This document shows, in pieces, positions 24,101 through 31,979 of a stretch of 64,000 bases of DNA (position 1 is its first letter; every line of letters starts with the position of its first letter). A model generated the notes under the pieces. That model did not search any database, had not been told where the DNA came from, and was given only the letters and a program-made list of their open reading frames with translations. Origin of the DNA: Elusimicrobia bacterium GWA2_51_34 (GTDB lineage Bacteria > Elusimicrobiota > Elusimicrobia > Elusimicrobiales > UBA9959); contig MGTS01000042.1 in NCBI GenBank assembly GCA_001799565.1, positions 65,016-129,015 of the forward strand. The letters run 5' to 3'. The translations under genes and the position numbers were made by a program.

Positions 24101-24733
24101 ATGAAAAATGAAAAAATTGTGGGTGTACAGTTTAAACCGGGCAGAAAACATTGCCTTTTCGCCCTGGTGGCGGCTTTCCTTTGCTTCCACCCTCGGCCCC
24201 TGGGCTCGGAAACACTTACCCTTAGCACATACTATCCGGCTCCTTATGGCGGTTATGTCGCTATCCTTACCACCGGCGGCTCGGCCACAAATCCTGTAAA
24301 CACAGTGCTTGCCCGCGACGGAGGAAAGGTGGGTATCGGGACGGTGTCCCCGGCCTCCAAGCTCTCGGTCTCAGGCGGTATTCAAATGGGAGATGACACC
24401 GCGGCATGCACCGGAAGCAAGAATGGCACCCTGCGGTGGCACGCAGGGGCGGTTGAGGTCTGTAAGGGGGGTGTATGGACGGCATCCACCGGCTCCTTGC
24501 CCAACTGCGACAACGCTCTCACCCCGGACTATTCCACCAATAAGCCGTGCAATGCGCTTATTTACCGCTGCCCCGAGGTGTACACTGCAAACGGGCGGGC
24601 AAGCGGGGATTGGGCCAATTTCCAATGCCTTGGCCAGATTCAGATGGCACCGACGTGTCTGGTTATAGTTTTCCCTGAGTTCCAGAGTTACCCATGCGAT
24701 CCGGCAGGAAGGAGTCCGCTGTATAATTTTTGA
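24101..24733 (+). CDS. Secreted beta-structured protein, copy 2
   Basis: A 210-residue paralogue of the 22672 gene, with the same signal peptide, TYYPAPYGGY motif and fibre-like GIGTVSP segment. The N-terminal about 140 residues are nearly identical. The C-terminal region differs strongly in sequence while most cysteines are kept (for example NALIYRCPEVY against NAPVYRCPMVY). Diversification restricted to one domain after duplication suggests that this domain is under different selection, for instance for binding or antigenic variation. The ribosome-binding site AGGGGAA is a slightly altered version of the copy 1 site. Confidence 0.75.
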   Translation: MKNEKIVGVQFKPGRKHCLFALVAAFLCFHPRPLGSETLTLSTYYPAPYGGYVAILTTGGSATNPVNTVLARDGGKVGIGTVSPASKLSVSGGIQMGDDTAACTGSKNGTLRWHAGAVEVCKGGVWTASTGSLPNCDNALTPDYSTNKPCNALIYRCPEVYTANGRASGDWANFQCLGQIQMAPTCLVIVFPEFQSYPCDPAGRSPLYNF

Positions 24734-24757
24734 TAAAACAGGAACGGAGGAGGATTA

Positions 24758-25117
24758 ATGACTAAATGGCTTGTTTTAATCACTGTGGCGTTATTCGTGG
24801 TCCTGGTCGCCCTGCAGCTAGTGCAGAAAAAAAGCCAGGACGATATTTCCCTGTCGCCGCAAACTATCCACTCTGAACCCATAGGCGTGCTCCTGCCTCA
24901 GGGCGCCTCCAACTACGCGGGAACCGATATGTTGGCAAAGGAGGAATACTTTCCCGTTTCGCAGAGTTTGGCGCCGGCGCCCGCTGCCATGAAAACAGAC
25001 GAAAATACCGAACTGAGCATGTATTATCTGAAACAGATTAAACAGGACCAGAAAAAGTTGATAAAGGAACAAATGAAGATGTTGCAGGCGGCAATGAAAA
25101 ATTTTAAAAAAAAATAA
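24758..25117 (+). CDS. Small single-pass membrane protein, copy 2
   Basis: A 119-residue paralogue of the 23342 gene, with the same N-terminal membrane helix and helical Lys/Gln-rich C-terminus but a shorter tail. It follows the secreted paralogue after 24 bases and has the ribosome-binding site GGAGGAGG. Retention of the pair after duplication supports a joint role. No function can be assigned. Confidence 0.7.
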   Translation: MTKWLVLITVALFVVLVALQLVQKKSQDDISLSPQTIHSEPIGVLLPQGASNYAGTDMLAKEEYFPVSQSLAPAPAAMKTDENTELSMYYLKQIKQDQKKLIKEQMKMLQAAMKNFKKK

Positions 25118-25197
25118 GGCTAAGACAGGCTAATACGGCGCTTCGCCCAACGCCGGACTTTATGCGTGGTGATCTGTTGACAAAAAAGGAGGCTTGA

Positions 25198-26364
25198 TTG
25201 ACTGGTAAAACGCTGATAATTCACCTTATAACACGGCTTGAGCCGGATGACGCGGCGCGCAATGTTCTTGACAGCGCCGCTTACCAGGCCAAAAGCAGCC
25301 GGGTAATTATAGCGGCGGGGCCGTGCTCCGCCGCGCTTGAATTGCCGGAAGGCGTGCAATACATGGAAATACCCGGGTTAAAAAAGATAATGTCGCCTTT
25401 AAGCGATTTGAAAGTTTTTCTTGAGCTGAAAAAGATATTTGCAAAGTTTGAACCCGGCGTAATACACACGCACGCTTCAAAAGCCGGTTTTTTGGGACGC
25501 CTGGCCGCCATGGCCTACAACCGCGCGGCGGATAAAAAAGCCGTGGTAGTGCACACGCCGCACGGCCATCTGCTCTACGGTTATTGCGGCCCTTTAAAAA
25601 CATTTATGTTCAAACTCGCCGGACGCCTGGCCGCGCGCTGGACGGACCGCTTTATAGCCCTCACGCGGGGGGAACTTGAAGAATCCGTGGCGGCGGGCAT
25701 AGGCTCGCGCGAAAAATGGGCGGTTATACACAGCGGCGTGCGCTTTACGCCCAGGGAGGTTGACAGGAAAGCGGTCCGAAAGGAAATAGGCATTGAACCC
25801 GATGAAATAGTAGTGGGCACGGCGGCCGGATTGGAACCGATAGAGGGCGTTGAATATTTTATAAGGGCGGCTAAAATCCTGACTGACAAGGAAAAAAACA
25901 GAAAACTCCGCTTTCTTATAGTGGGCGGCGGAAGGCTTGAACCTGAGCTGCGCGCCCTGGCCGGCCGGTTTGGCCTTGGAGAAAAAATAATTTTTACCGG
26001 CTTCCAGAAAGATATTTTTCGTTATCTTTGCGTTATGGACCTCTACATCCAGCCATCTCTGAACGAAGCCATGGGACGTTCGGCCCTGGAGGCGCAATAC
26101 GCCCGCCTGCCGGTGATAGCTTCAAAGGTCTGCGGCCTGCAGGATACGGTTAAAGACGGAGAAACCGGAATTCTGACGCCTCCGGCCGACGCGGACGCGC
26201 TCGCCGACGCGGCGGAAACCCTGCTTAAGAACGAAACCAGAAGACGGACCATGGGCGAGGCCGCGCGCCGCTGGGTAATGCAAAAAGACTATACCGGCTA
26301 CACGCAGTTCAGTGTGGAAGCAATGAACATCTCGCTCAAAAACTTCTACGGCAAAATGGCGTAG
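25198..26364 (+). CDS. Glycosyltransferase family 4
   Basis: A 388-residue GT-B enzyme. VIHTHASKAGFLGRLAA and VHTPHGHLLYGY lie in the acceptor domain. AGLEPIEGVEYFIRAAKIL, IVGGGRLEPELRALA and YIQPSLNEAMGRSALEAQ carry the donor-binding residues. The start is a TTG at 25198, preceded at five bases by AAAGGAGG; no ATG is available near the N-terminus, and the family N-terminus (TLIIHLITRLE) begins here. It is separated from the polysaccharide cluster and could glycosylate the neighbouring surface proteins or another acceptor. Its first about 110 bases are duplicated at 23781. Confidence 0.85.
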   Translation: MTGKTLIIHLITRLEPDDAARNVLDSAAYQAKSSRVIIAAGPCSAALELPEGVQYMEIPGLKKIMSPLSDLKVFLELKKIFAKFEPGVIHTHASKAGFLGRLAAMAYNRAADKKAVVVHTPHGHLLYGYCGPLKTFMFKLAGRLAARWTDRFIALTRGELEESVAAGIGSREKWAVIHSGVRFTPREVDRKAVRKEIGIEPDEIVVGTAAGLEPIEGVEYFIRAAKILTDKEKNRKLRFLIVGGGRLEPELRALAGRFGLGEKIIFTGFQKDIFRYLCVMDLYIQPSLNEAMGRSALEAQYARLPVIASKVCGLQDTVKDGETGILTPPADADALADAAETLLKNETRRRTMGEAARRWVMQKDYTGYTQFSVEAMNISLKNFYGKMA

Positions 26365-26547
26365 CGGTCAAAGCGCCCGGCATCCTGCCGGACCCGGATT
26401 GCGGACCATATAAAAACGTAAAAGGGCTGAAATTTTTTTATCAAAAATGGATTCTTGCGCCGATTTTTTTGATATACTTTAAGCACAGGCTTTTTACAAC
26501 ATCGGCCTCCGGCAGCCCGACACATAGGGGCAGGGCAAAGCGTGGAG

Positions 26548-26632
26548 GGGGCAGGTTACAGAGTAAGGAGTTTCTTACTTCTGCACCATCTACACTCTAA
26601 GCTAACCCCTCTACCCTTTCTCAACTACCCGC
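26548..26632. repeat. Word hairpin, weak, in the gap before the ferredoxin
   Basis: Located in the 348-bp gap 26365-26712. GGGGGCAGGTTACAGAGT is followed by GTAAGGAGTTTCTTAC, a small perfect stem with a GAGTTT loop, and then ACACTCTAAGCTAACCCC as an imperfect complement. It shares the GGAGTTTC core of other elements. The rest of the gap shows an A/T-rich stretch around 26430-26480 that may contain a promoter, but no confident -35/-10 pair. Confidence 0.5.
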
Positions 26633-26712
26633 CGAGCTCTGCCAGCCGCGCAACAAAATCCTGGGTGAATGCCGCTATAACACCCGCCTTATATCAAGCC
26701 TGGGAGGTTATA

Positions 26713-26916
26713 ATGCCTAAAATGGAAGTGGAAATTGATAAGTGCAAGGGCTGCTACCTGTGTATACAGGTTTGCCCGAAAAAGTGCATTGAAAAATCCG
26801 GCACATTCTCTAAAACAGGCTATTATCCGGCCATGAACTCCAGGGAAGGCTGTTGCATAGCGTGCCAAAGCTGCGCCCGCATATGCCCGGACCTGGCGAT
26901 AAAGGTGTATAAATAG
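26713..26916 (+). CDS. 2[4Fe-4S] ferredoxin subunit of the 2-oxoacid oxidoreductase (delta)
   Basis: A 67-residue protein with two cluster motifs: CKGCYLCIQVCP near the N-terminus and CIACQSCARICP near the C-terminus. The open frame runs further upstream, but ATG 26713 follows GGGAGG and gives a compact ferredoxin. It precedes the alpha, beta and gamma subunit genes, the usual delta-first arrangement of VorDABC/KorDABC complexes. There it carries electrons from the TPP site to external ferredoxin. A stable hairpin right after the stop and a repeat element separate it from the alpha gene. Confidence 0.85.
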   Translation: MPKMEVEIDKCKGCYLCIQVCPKKCIEKSGTFSKTGYYPAMNSREGCCIACQSCARICPDLAIKVYK

Positions 26917-26943
26917 GGGCTGCGAAAAAAGTCAGCAGCCCCT
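26917..26943 (+). terminator. GC-rich hairpin after the ferredoxin gene
   Basis: GGGGCTGC and GCAGCCCC form an 8-bp perfect stem enclosing an A-rich loop, immediately after the stop codon and followed by TTG. There is no long U-tract, so it may be an attenuator or RNA-stability hairpin rather than a full terminator. That would allow different dosage of the ferredoxin and the downstream subunits. Confidence 0.45.
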
Positions 26944-27066
26944 TGATTACAGTGATAGTAGAACGATTACAGTGATAAAACAATAGTTTTGGAAATTTGA
27001 TATTCCTTATTATTGTATCCATACTCTTCCCCATCGCTGTAATCTCTCTTTAATCACTGTAATCAT
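26944..27066. repeat. Word hairpin, GATTACAGTGAT family
   Basis: Two direct GATTACAGTGATA words (26945 and 26966 region) are complementary to ATCGCTGTAATC and ATCACTGTAATC (27033-27064) across a 50-base A/T-rich loop. The right arm ends six bases before the ribosome-binding site AAGGAG of the alpha subunit gene. The ATCGCTGTAATCTCT sequence recurs as isolated arms near 54803 and 55636. Confidence 0.75.
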
Positions 27067-27082
27067 TTCCAAGGAGATCACA

Positions 27083-28171
27083 ATGTCTGAAAAAAAGTTA
27101 ATGAAAGGCAATGAGGCCCTGGCCGAAGGCGCGCTGCGCGCCGGCTGCAGATTTTTCGCCGGGTATCCGATAACGCCGCAAAACGAAGTGCCCGAATATA
27201 TGTCGTGGCGCCTGCCGCAGGTGGGCGGAGCTTTCGTGCAGTCCGAATCGGAAGTGGCGGCTATAAACATGATCTACGGCGCCGCGGCCACCGGCAAGCG
27301 CACAATGACTTCTTCTTCCAGCCCCGGCATCAGCCTGAAGCAGGAAGGAATATCCTATTGCGCCGGCGCTGATCTGCCTTTTTTAATAGCCAACGTGATG
27401 CGCGGCGGCCCGGGGTTGGGCAATATAGCGGGCGCGCAGGGCGACTACTGGCAGTCCACCCGCGGCGGCGGACACGGCGATTATCGCCTGTTCGTTATGG
27501 CGCCTAACGGCGCGAATGAAATGGGTAATTTTCCGCACAAGTGCTACGAGGTGGCTTTCAAATACAGAATACCGGCCCTGATGCTGGCCGACGGAATTAT
27601 AGGCCAGATGATGGAGCCGGTGGAATTTACAAACGCTGAAATTGACATTAAAACGCTTAAAGAGCCTGACTGGGCGCTCGGCGTTAACAATGGGCGGGCC
27701 AAGCGCATAGTAAAATCCTACGACCTGCGGGAAGGCTGCCTTGAAAAAATGGTTCTGGAACGCGTGAAGCGTTACAGGCAGATAGAGGAAAACGAAGTAC
27801 TCTATGAAGAAAGGATGATTGAAGACGCCGAACTTGCCATAGTGGCCTACGGCACTTCCGCCCGGGTTTCAATGGCGGCGGTAAAAATGGCACGCGAGAA
27901 GGGGCTTAAAGTCGGGCTTTTCCGGCCCATCACGCTTTGGCCTTATCCTAAAAAACGCCTGGTTGAGCTTTCAGGAAAAATAAAGAAGTTCCTCACTGTA
28001 GAGATGAGCCTTGGGCAGATGGTGGAAGACGTGCGCCTGTCACTTAACGGCCGAAGCGAGGTTTACCTGCATTCAAAGCCCGGCGGCTCGGTTATAACCG
28101 CCGAAGAAGTGCTTGCCACCATTGAAGGCGTAATGAAAAAAGGAGCAAAAGAATATGCAGCTATTAAATAA
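27083..28171 (+). CDS. vorB: 2-oxoacid:ferredoxin oxidoreductase, alpha subunit (VorB-type)
   Basis: A 362-residue alpha subunit. The N-terminal LMKGNEALAEGALRAGC and FFAGYPITPQNEVPEYMS are hallmarks of VorB-type enzymes, with ESEVAAINMIYGAA and TSSSSPGISLKQEG binding the substrate/TPP interface. MRGGPGLGNI and GGGHGDYR follow. The complex oxidatively decarboxylates a 2-oxoacid with CoA to an acyl-CoA plus reduced ferredoxin. Closest resemblance is to branched-chain (VorB) and 2-oxoglutarate (KorA) enzymes, and the substrate is not decided by sequence; neighbouring isocitrate-type dehydrogenase favours 2-oxoglutarate. It overlaps the beta gene by 17 bp. Confidence 0.9.
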   Translation: MSEKKLMKGNEALAEGALRAGCRFFAGYPITPQNEVPEYMSWRLPQVGGAFVQSESEVAAINMIYGAAATGKRTMTSSSSPGISLKQEGISYCAGADLPFLIANVMRGGPGLGNIAGAQGDYWQSTRGGGHGDYRLFVMAPNGANEMGNFPHKCYEVAFKYRIPALMLADGIIGQMMEPVEFTNAEIDIKTLKEPDWALGVNNGRAKRIVKSYDLREGCLEKMVLERVKRYRQIEENEVLYEERMIEDAELAIVAYGTSARVSMAAVKMAREKGLKVGLFRPITLWPYPKKRLVELSGKIKKFLTVEMSLGQMVEDVRLSLNGRSEVYLHSKPGGSVITAEEVLATIEGVMKKGAKEYAAIK

Positions 28172-28934
28172 AAGGCCGGAATCCCTGCTGGACGTAAAAA
28201 TGCATTACTGTCCGGGCTGCGGACACGGCACTATACACCGCCTTATAGCCGAAGCGATGGATGAACTGGGCATACGCGGCCGCGCCATAGGCATCGCGCC
28301 GGTCGGCTGCGCGGTGTTTGCCGATGTTTATTTCAACTGCGACATGATACAGGGCGCGCACGGGCGCGGCCCGGCCGAAGCCACGGGCTTAAAGCGCGCT
28401 AAACCAGAGACTATAGTCTTTTCCTACCAGGGAGACGGCGATCTTGCCTCCATCGGCATGGCGGAAATAGTGCACGCCGCCATCCGTTCGGAGAATATCA
28501 CGGTTATCTTTGTAAACAACGCCATATACGGCATGACCGGCGGACAGATGGCGCCCACCACCCTTATAGGGCAGAAAGCCACCACCTGCGTGGAAGGACG
28601 CACCGCCAAACAGGCCGGCTACCCCATAAAAATGTGCGAATTGCTTGCTACTGTAGAAGGCGCGGCTTACCTTGAACGAACCAGCGTTCACAATGTGCCG
28701 GGAGTGATAAAGACCAAAGCCGCCATAAAGAAAGCTTTCCAGAACCAGATGGACTGCAAAGGTTTCTCAATGGTGGAGATACTGTCCATGTGCCCCACCA
28801 ACTGGGGCACCCGGCTTGACAATCCGTCGGAGGCCACAAAGTACGTGGCTGAAGGCATGCTGCCGGTGTTCCCGCTGGGAGTGTATAAGAATGCGGCAAA
28901 AACAGTCGGGGAGTCTAGGAGTCTGGGAGTCTAG
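28155..28934 (+). CDS. 2-oxoacid:ferredoxin oxidoreductase, beta (TPP-binding) subunit
   Basis: A 259-residue TPP-binding subunit. MHYCPGCGHG has the conserved cysteines of the small subunit, and QGDGDLASIGMAE is the TPP diphosphate/Mg loop (GDGD). FVNNAIYGMTGGQMAPTT completes the cofactor site. It pairs with the alpha subunit, whose 3' end it overlaps. The last seven codons (ESRSLGV) and the TAG stop are encoded by the GGGAGTCT-word repeat element that follows, so the natural C-terminus was probably replaced by insertion of that element. Active-site residues are all far upstream and intact. Confidence 0.9.
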   Translation: MQLLNKRPESLLDVKMHYCPGCGHGTIHRLIAEAMDELGIRGRAIGIAPVGCAVFADVYFNCDMIQGAHGRGPAEATGLKRAKPETIVFSYQGDGDLASIGMAEIVHAAIRSENITVIFVNNAIYGMTGGQMAPTTLIGQKATTCVEGRTAKQAGYPIKMCELLATVEGAAYLERTSVHNVPGVIKTKAAIKKAFQNQMDCKGFSMVEILSMCPTNWGTRLDNPSEATKYVAEGMLPVFPLGVYKNAAKTVGESRSLGV

Positions 28935-29012
28935 GAGTCTGGGAGTCGGGGAGTCGGGGAGTCGGGGATTCTTTACTCCAGGACTCCGGGACCCCAAGAC
29001 TCGCGACTCTCT
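28908..29012. repeat. Word hairpin, GGGAGTCT subfamily
   Basis: Left arm 28908-28970: at least seven GGGAGTCT/AGGAGTCT/GGGAGTCG words. Right arm 28976-29012: ACTCCAGGACTCCGGGACC and related complements ending GACTCTC. The word is the same as in the element carrying the four-helix-bundle gene (10252-10722) and in 62578-62698. The left arm provides the stop codon of the beta subunit. The gamma subunit ribosome-binding site lies directly after the right arm. Confidence 0.8.
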
Positions 29013-29031
29013 ACAAATGGAGGCTTTACTT

Positions 29032-29571
29032 ATGTATCAAGGCATAAAATTATCCGGTTTCGGCGGGCAGGGAGTTATTTCGGCCGGCGTACTGCTTGCG
29101 CAGGCGGGCATGATGGAAGGCAAAGAAGTAAGCTTCTTCCCTTCCTATGGAGCCGAAATGCGCGGCGGAACGGCCAACTGTTCGGTGGTAATATCCTCCG
29201 ACGAAGTTACCACGCCCATAGTTTCCGAGCCCGACACGGTAATAGTGTTTAACGAACCCTCTCTCACCAAATTCGAACCGCTTGTAAAGAAGGGAGGTCT
29301 GCTGATAATAAACAGCTCACTTATAACCTCAAAAGCGGCCCGCAAGGACATAAAGACGCTTTATGTGCCATGCAATCAGATAGCCGGAGAGCTTGGCAAC
29401 GGCAAGGTTATGAACATGGTGGCTCTTGGGGCTTTCGCGGCGGCTACAGGCGCCATAACCGTGGATGCCATAGCGAACGCGCTGCCCAAGGTGTATAAGA
29501 AGCTCAAGCCCGAGGTGATAGAGCTGAATGTGAAAGCTCTCAAACGCGGCGCGCAGTTCAAGCTGAATTAA
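29032..29571 (+). CDS. 2-oxoacid:ferredoxin oxidoreductase, gamma subunit
   Basis: A 179-residue gamma subunit, with IKLSGFGGQGVISAGVLLAQ as CoA/nucleotide-type glycine loop, FFPSYGAEMRGGTANC as the conserved core, and SEPDTVIVFNEPSL. The open frame extends upstream through the repeat element, so those residues are artefactual; ATG 29032 follows GGAGG at eight bases. ATG 29017 is a weaker alternative. It completes a delta-alpha-beta-gamma complex of the VorDABC/KorDABC type. A strong terminator ends the operon. Confidence 0.9.
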   Translation: MYQGIKLSGFGGQGVISAGVLLAQAGMMEGKEVSFFPSYGAEMRGGTANCSVVISSDEVTTPIVSEPDTVIVFNEPSLTKFEPLVKKGGLLIINSSLITSKAARKDIKTLYVPCNQIAGELGNGKVMNMVALGAFAAATGAITVDAIANALPKVYKKLKPEVIELNVKALKRGAQFKLN

Positions 29572-29590
29572 ATTGGCGGGGGGGGTAAAT

Positions 29591-29625
29591 AAAAAGGGCA
29601 CGGGTGAAACCGTGCCCTTTTTTTA
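29591..29625 (+). terminator. Rho-independent terminator of the oxidoreductase operon
   Basis: A 13-bp perfect stem, AAAAAGGGCACGG paired with CCGTGCCCTTTTT, encloses a GTGAAA loop and continues into a T run. The A tract on the left side makes it usable also for transcripts arriving from the minus strand. Confidence 0.92.
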
Positions 29626-29641
29626 TATATATCGGCCGTGA

Positions 29642-30868
29642 TCAAAGCCAGCGATTGGAAGGATAACGGCCCGTAAAGCGGCGGCAGACGGACTGCCACA
29701 ATATCTGGCGGCCCCATTTAAGCGGGGCGTAGAGCCTGATGAATGAAAATATTTCGCGTATAACGCCGCGCCTTTCACCCGGCGCCAGCCGCTTTAGGGC
29801 GGCGCGGAAATCCGCTTCATGCGGCCGCCCAAAAGCTATTTCCAGCGGATTCCACTGGTCCGAACACCGCCTGACTTCGGAAGCTATCATGCCCCGATAT
29901 ATCCGCTGAATATCTTTGGAAGTCCTGAAAGCTTCAACGGCGGCCTCTCCAGCCACGGCGCCGGAATGCAGCGCGCAGCTCATGCCTTCGGCTATCATGT
30001 TAAAAAAACCCGCCGCCTGACCGGTTATAAGAACGCGCCCCCTGCCAAAAATATAGCGGTTTATAAGCGAAGGGCCGAAATTGGCGGTAACTATCTCGGG
30101 CGACTCTGACGGCCCAAGCCTTACATGATGTTTTTTTTCCAGGTACTCCACCACCCTCTGGTGGCGGGCGTCGAAATTATCCCCTTTAAGAAACCCCACT
30201 CCCACTATCTGCCTGCCGTCCCTGGCGTGGCTCCAGGTATAGTGGCCCAGTTCCGCGTTGAACCAGAAATGGAAATACCTGTCGTCCAGCGGACAGTCTA
30301 TTATGGGGTGGAACTTCTGCCCCACCACAAACCAGGGTATTTTCCGCGCGTAGTCCGGATACACCGCCCGCACTACAGCAAGGCTCGGGCCCTCCGCGCC
30401 TATCACGAAACGCGCGCGGTAATTTACCGGTAGCCCATCCCGCGTGGCGGCAACGTCCACATGCGTCCCCTTGTCCGAAAGCCCGGTAAATTCGGTCTGA
30501 TCGTGTATCTCCGCCCCGCTGCGCAGCATTGCCCAGTGATCCGCGTACTTGCGATGCAGGTGCGGCGTGGGACCGCCGTCAAAATTTATTGACACGGAAC
30601 GCATGCTGGGAAAATGGAACGTCACTCCGCTAGCAGAGGACGGAGTATGCAGGATCTCTTTCGGGAGGGGTCCGAAATTCTCCAGCAGGAACCTGTGGCC
30701 GCGCGGAGAAAGGATGCCGCTGCAGGCCTTGTGGCGCGGAAGTTCCCTGCTCTCAAGGGCCACTGTCTCGCAGCCCGCGTCTACCAGACGCTTGGCGCAG
30801 GCCGCCGCGGCCGGCCCCGTGCCGACTATAAGCGCGTCAACTTTTTTTACATTTTCGATAAAGCTCAT
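29642..30868 (-). CDS. Geranylgeranyl reductase-family flavoprotein
   Basis: A 408-residue FAD-dependent oxidoreductase. ALIVGTGPAAAACAKRL is the N-terminal dinucleotide loop, RELPRHKACSGILSPRG the conserved Cys-containing segment of the geranylgeranyl reductase group, and GRVLITGQAAGFFNMIAEG the second FAD contact with the GD/GQ-type motif. Members reduce prenyl chains of lipids or quinones, or act in other FAD redox steps. It is the last gene of a minus-strand set with an Fe-S protein and an FAD-linked oxidase, suggesting a small electron-transfer module. Substrate unknown. A repeat hairpin separates it from the Fe-S gene. Confidence 0.8.
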   Translation of the reverse strand: MSFIENVKKVDALIVGTGPAAAACAKRLVDAGCETVALESRELPRHKACSGILSPRGHRFLLENFGPLPKEILHTPSSASGVTFHFPSMRSVSINFDGGPTPHLHRKYADHWAMLRSGAEIHDQTEFTGLSDKGTHVDVAATRDGLPVNYRARFVIGAEGPSLAVVRAVYPDYARKIPWFVVGQKFHPIIDCPLDDRYFHFWFNAELGHYTWSHARDGRQIVGVGFLKGDNFDARHQRVVEYLEKKHHVRLGPSESPEIVTANFGPSLINRYIFGRGRVLITGQAAGFFNMIAEGMSCALHSGAVAGEAAVEAFRTSKDIQRIYRGMIASEVRRCSDQWNPLEIAFGRPHEADFRAALKRLAPGERRGVIREIFSFIRLYAPLKWGRQILWQSVCRRFTGRYPSNRWL

Positions 30869-30875
30869 TGTAATA

Positions 30876-30974
30876 GCAGACAGTAGTCAGAATACAGTAG
30901 ACAGTAGACTGCGACTAAAAAAGGCAACAGTGTAAATGCAAAACTCCGACTACTGTATTCTGTCTACTGACTTC
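30876..30974. repeat. Word hairpin, ACAGTAGACAGTAG family
   Basis: Words AGACAGTAGTCAGAATACAG (30878 on) are complementary to CCGACTACTGTATTCTGTCT (30947 on), across an A-rich loop. It lies between two minus-strand genes, just upstream of the flavoprotein start. Confidence 0.78.
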
Positions 30975-30980
30975 CCTCTT

Positions 30981-31958
30981 TTAACTTACCAATTGCGCTA
31001 TATGGATAACTTCGGTGCCTGGTATATTTTTGAAGACCTGCATATCATCTATGTCTTCAACCACAACACGTTCCGGCCGGCGATGGTGCAGTATCCAGCG
31101 GGCCTGTTCGGCCGGGTCCACGCGGCCAGGCCCACGGTTCCGCATGCCCGCAGCACCTGTAGGTATCGCAGCGCGCTGAAGGCTTGTGTTCAGCCTGCAG
31201 CCGGTCTCAAGACGCATCCGGTCGTATAAATTCACCAGGCGGCTGTGGTCGGCGTGATAGCCGCGGGGCTCTATGATATAGAGGTCGGTGGATTTGATGG
31301 CTTTTTTTACTTCCGGCCGCGCAAGCAGGGTTTCGCCAAGGCCCGCCACGCGCGCGCCCGGCAGCCATTGACGCAAATGCCGGTGCAGGAAGCCGTCGGC
31401 TGCAATTATATGTTTCACGCCGCGCATTGAAGAGATGAAGCGTGTTAAGCGATCCTGGTCCGGCCTTACCCCGGCTTCCATATCGGCGGCTATAGCGGAT
31501 ATTTCCGTATCATCAAAGAGTATATAGCCATCCTGTTCAAGCAGGCGCGCGGCGCTGCGAAAAATGTTTTCGTCCCGGCGCATGGCGGAACCGGGAAAGA
31601 ACAGTTTTTGCGCGGTCGTGACCGGCGGGGTTTTACCCTGTATCCGGTTTTGCGCCTCCGGGCGGCCTGTTCCATCGGCAAGGCTCATCCGCAGCTCCGT
31701 TGTAAGGGCCACGGTATCCACTCCGGCGGGGCAAACCGAACCGCAGGCGCCGCATAAAACGCAGGCCGCAAGGGACTGGCGCATATCCTCGGGCGCCCCG
31801 CCGTTTTGCAGCACGCGCGCCCGCCCGCAAACCGTAAGCATGATGTCGCGCGTCTGGTTCCAGACCGGGCAGGTAAGCATACATACACCGCAACCGGTGC
31901 AGTGTTCATAGCCGGACCTTATCCGGCTGTTAAGTAATTCAGCAGTGGTTTCAGTCAT
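30981..31958 (-). CDS. Dicluster [4Fe-4S] protein (HdrC/GlcF-like, lacks CCG domain)
   Basis: A 325-residue protein with two cluster motifs, CTGCGVCMLTCP (near residue 19) and CVLCGACGSVCP (near residue 66), each followed by a Pro. The arrangement is like HdrC and the N-terminal half of glycolate-oxidase Fe-S subunits. Unlike GlcF/LldE proteins, no CCG cysteine repeats occur in the long C-terminal region, which I cannot assign. It should pass electrons between the neighbouring FAD oxidase and a partner. ATG 31958 is preferred over a TTG three codons upstream. No clear ribosome-binding site. Confidence 0.75.
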   Translation of the reverse strand: MTETTAELLNSRIRSGYEHCTGCGVCMLTCPVWNQTRDIMLTVCGRARVLQNGGAPEDMRQSLAACVLCGACGSVCPAGVDTVALTTELRMSLADGTGRPEAQNRIQGKTPPVTTAQKLFFPGSAMRRDENIFRSAARLLEQDGYILFDDTEISAIAADMEAGVRPDQDRLTRFISSMRGVKHIIAADGFLHRHLRQWLPGARVAGLGETLLARPEVKKAIKSTDLYIIEPRGYHADHSRLVNLYDRMRLETGCRLNTSLQRAAIPTGAAGMRNRGPGRVDPAEQARWILHHRRPERVVVEDIDDMQVFKNIPGTEVIHIAQLVS

Positions 31959-31979
31959 GTTTTGCAACTGCGCAAGTTG

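Larger units (their letters stand above)
22451..25320. repeat. Tandem duplication of about 1.42 kb
   Basis: Unit 1 (about 22451-23886) and unit 2 (about 23887-25320) each contain the end of the aminotransferase, a secreted protein gene, a small membrane protein gene and the start of a glycosyltransferase. At the internal junction (about 23885-23905) the glycosyltransferase start joins the aminotransferase end. Both parents share GTAATT and GCGG blocks at this point, so the duplication probably arose at short homology. The two copies have since diverged by substitutions and small indels. Confidence 0.85.

Noticed and set aside
28908-29012. CRISPR-like array of regularly spaced GGAGTCT words
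   Set aside because: Words are contiguous, degenerate, without unique spacers, and have a complementary arm; no cas genes occur.
28816-29031. Upstream extension of the gamma subunit
   Set aside because: It is encoded by the end of the beta gene in another frame and by the repeat words; the ribosome-binding site GGAGG precedes ATG 29032.
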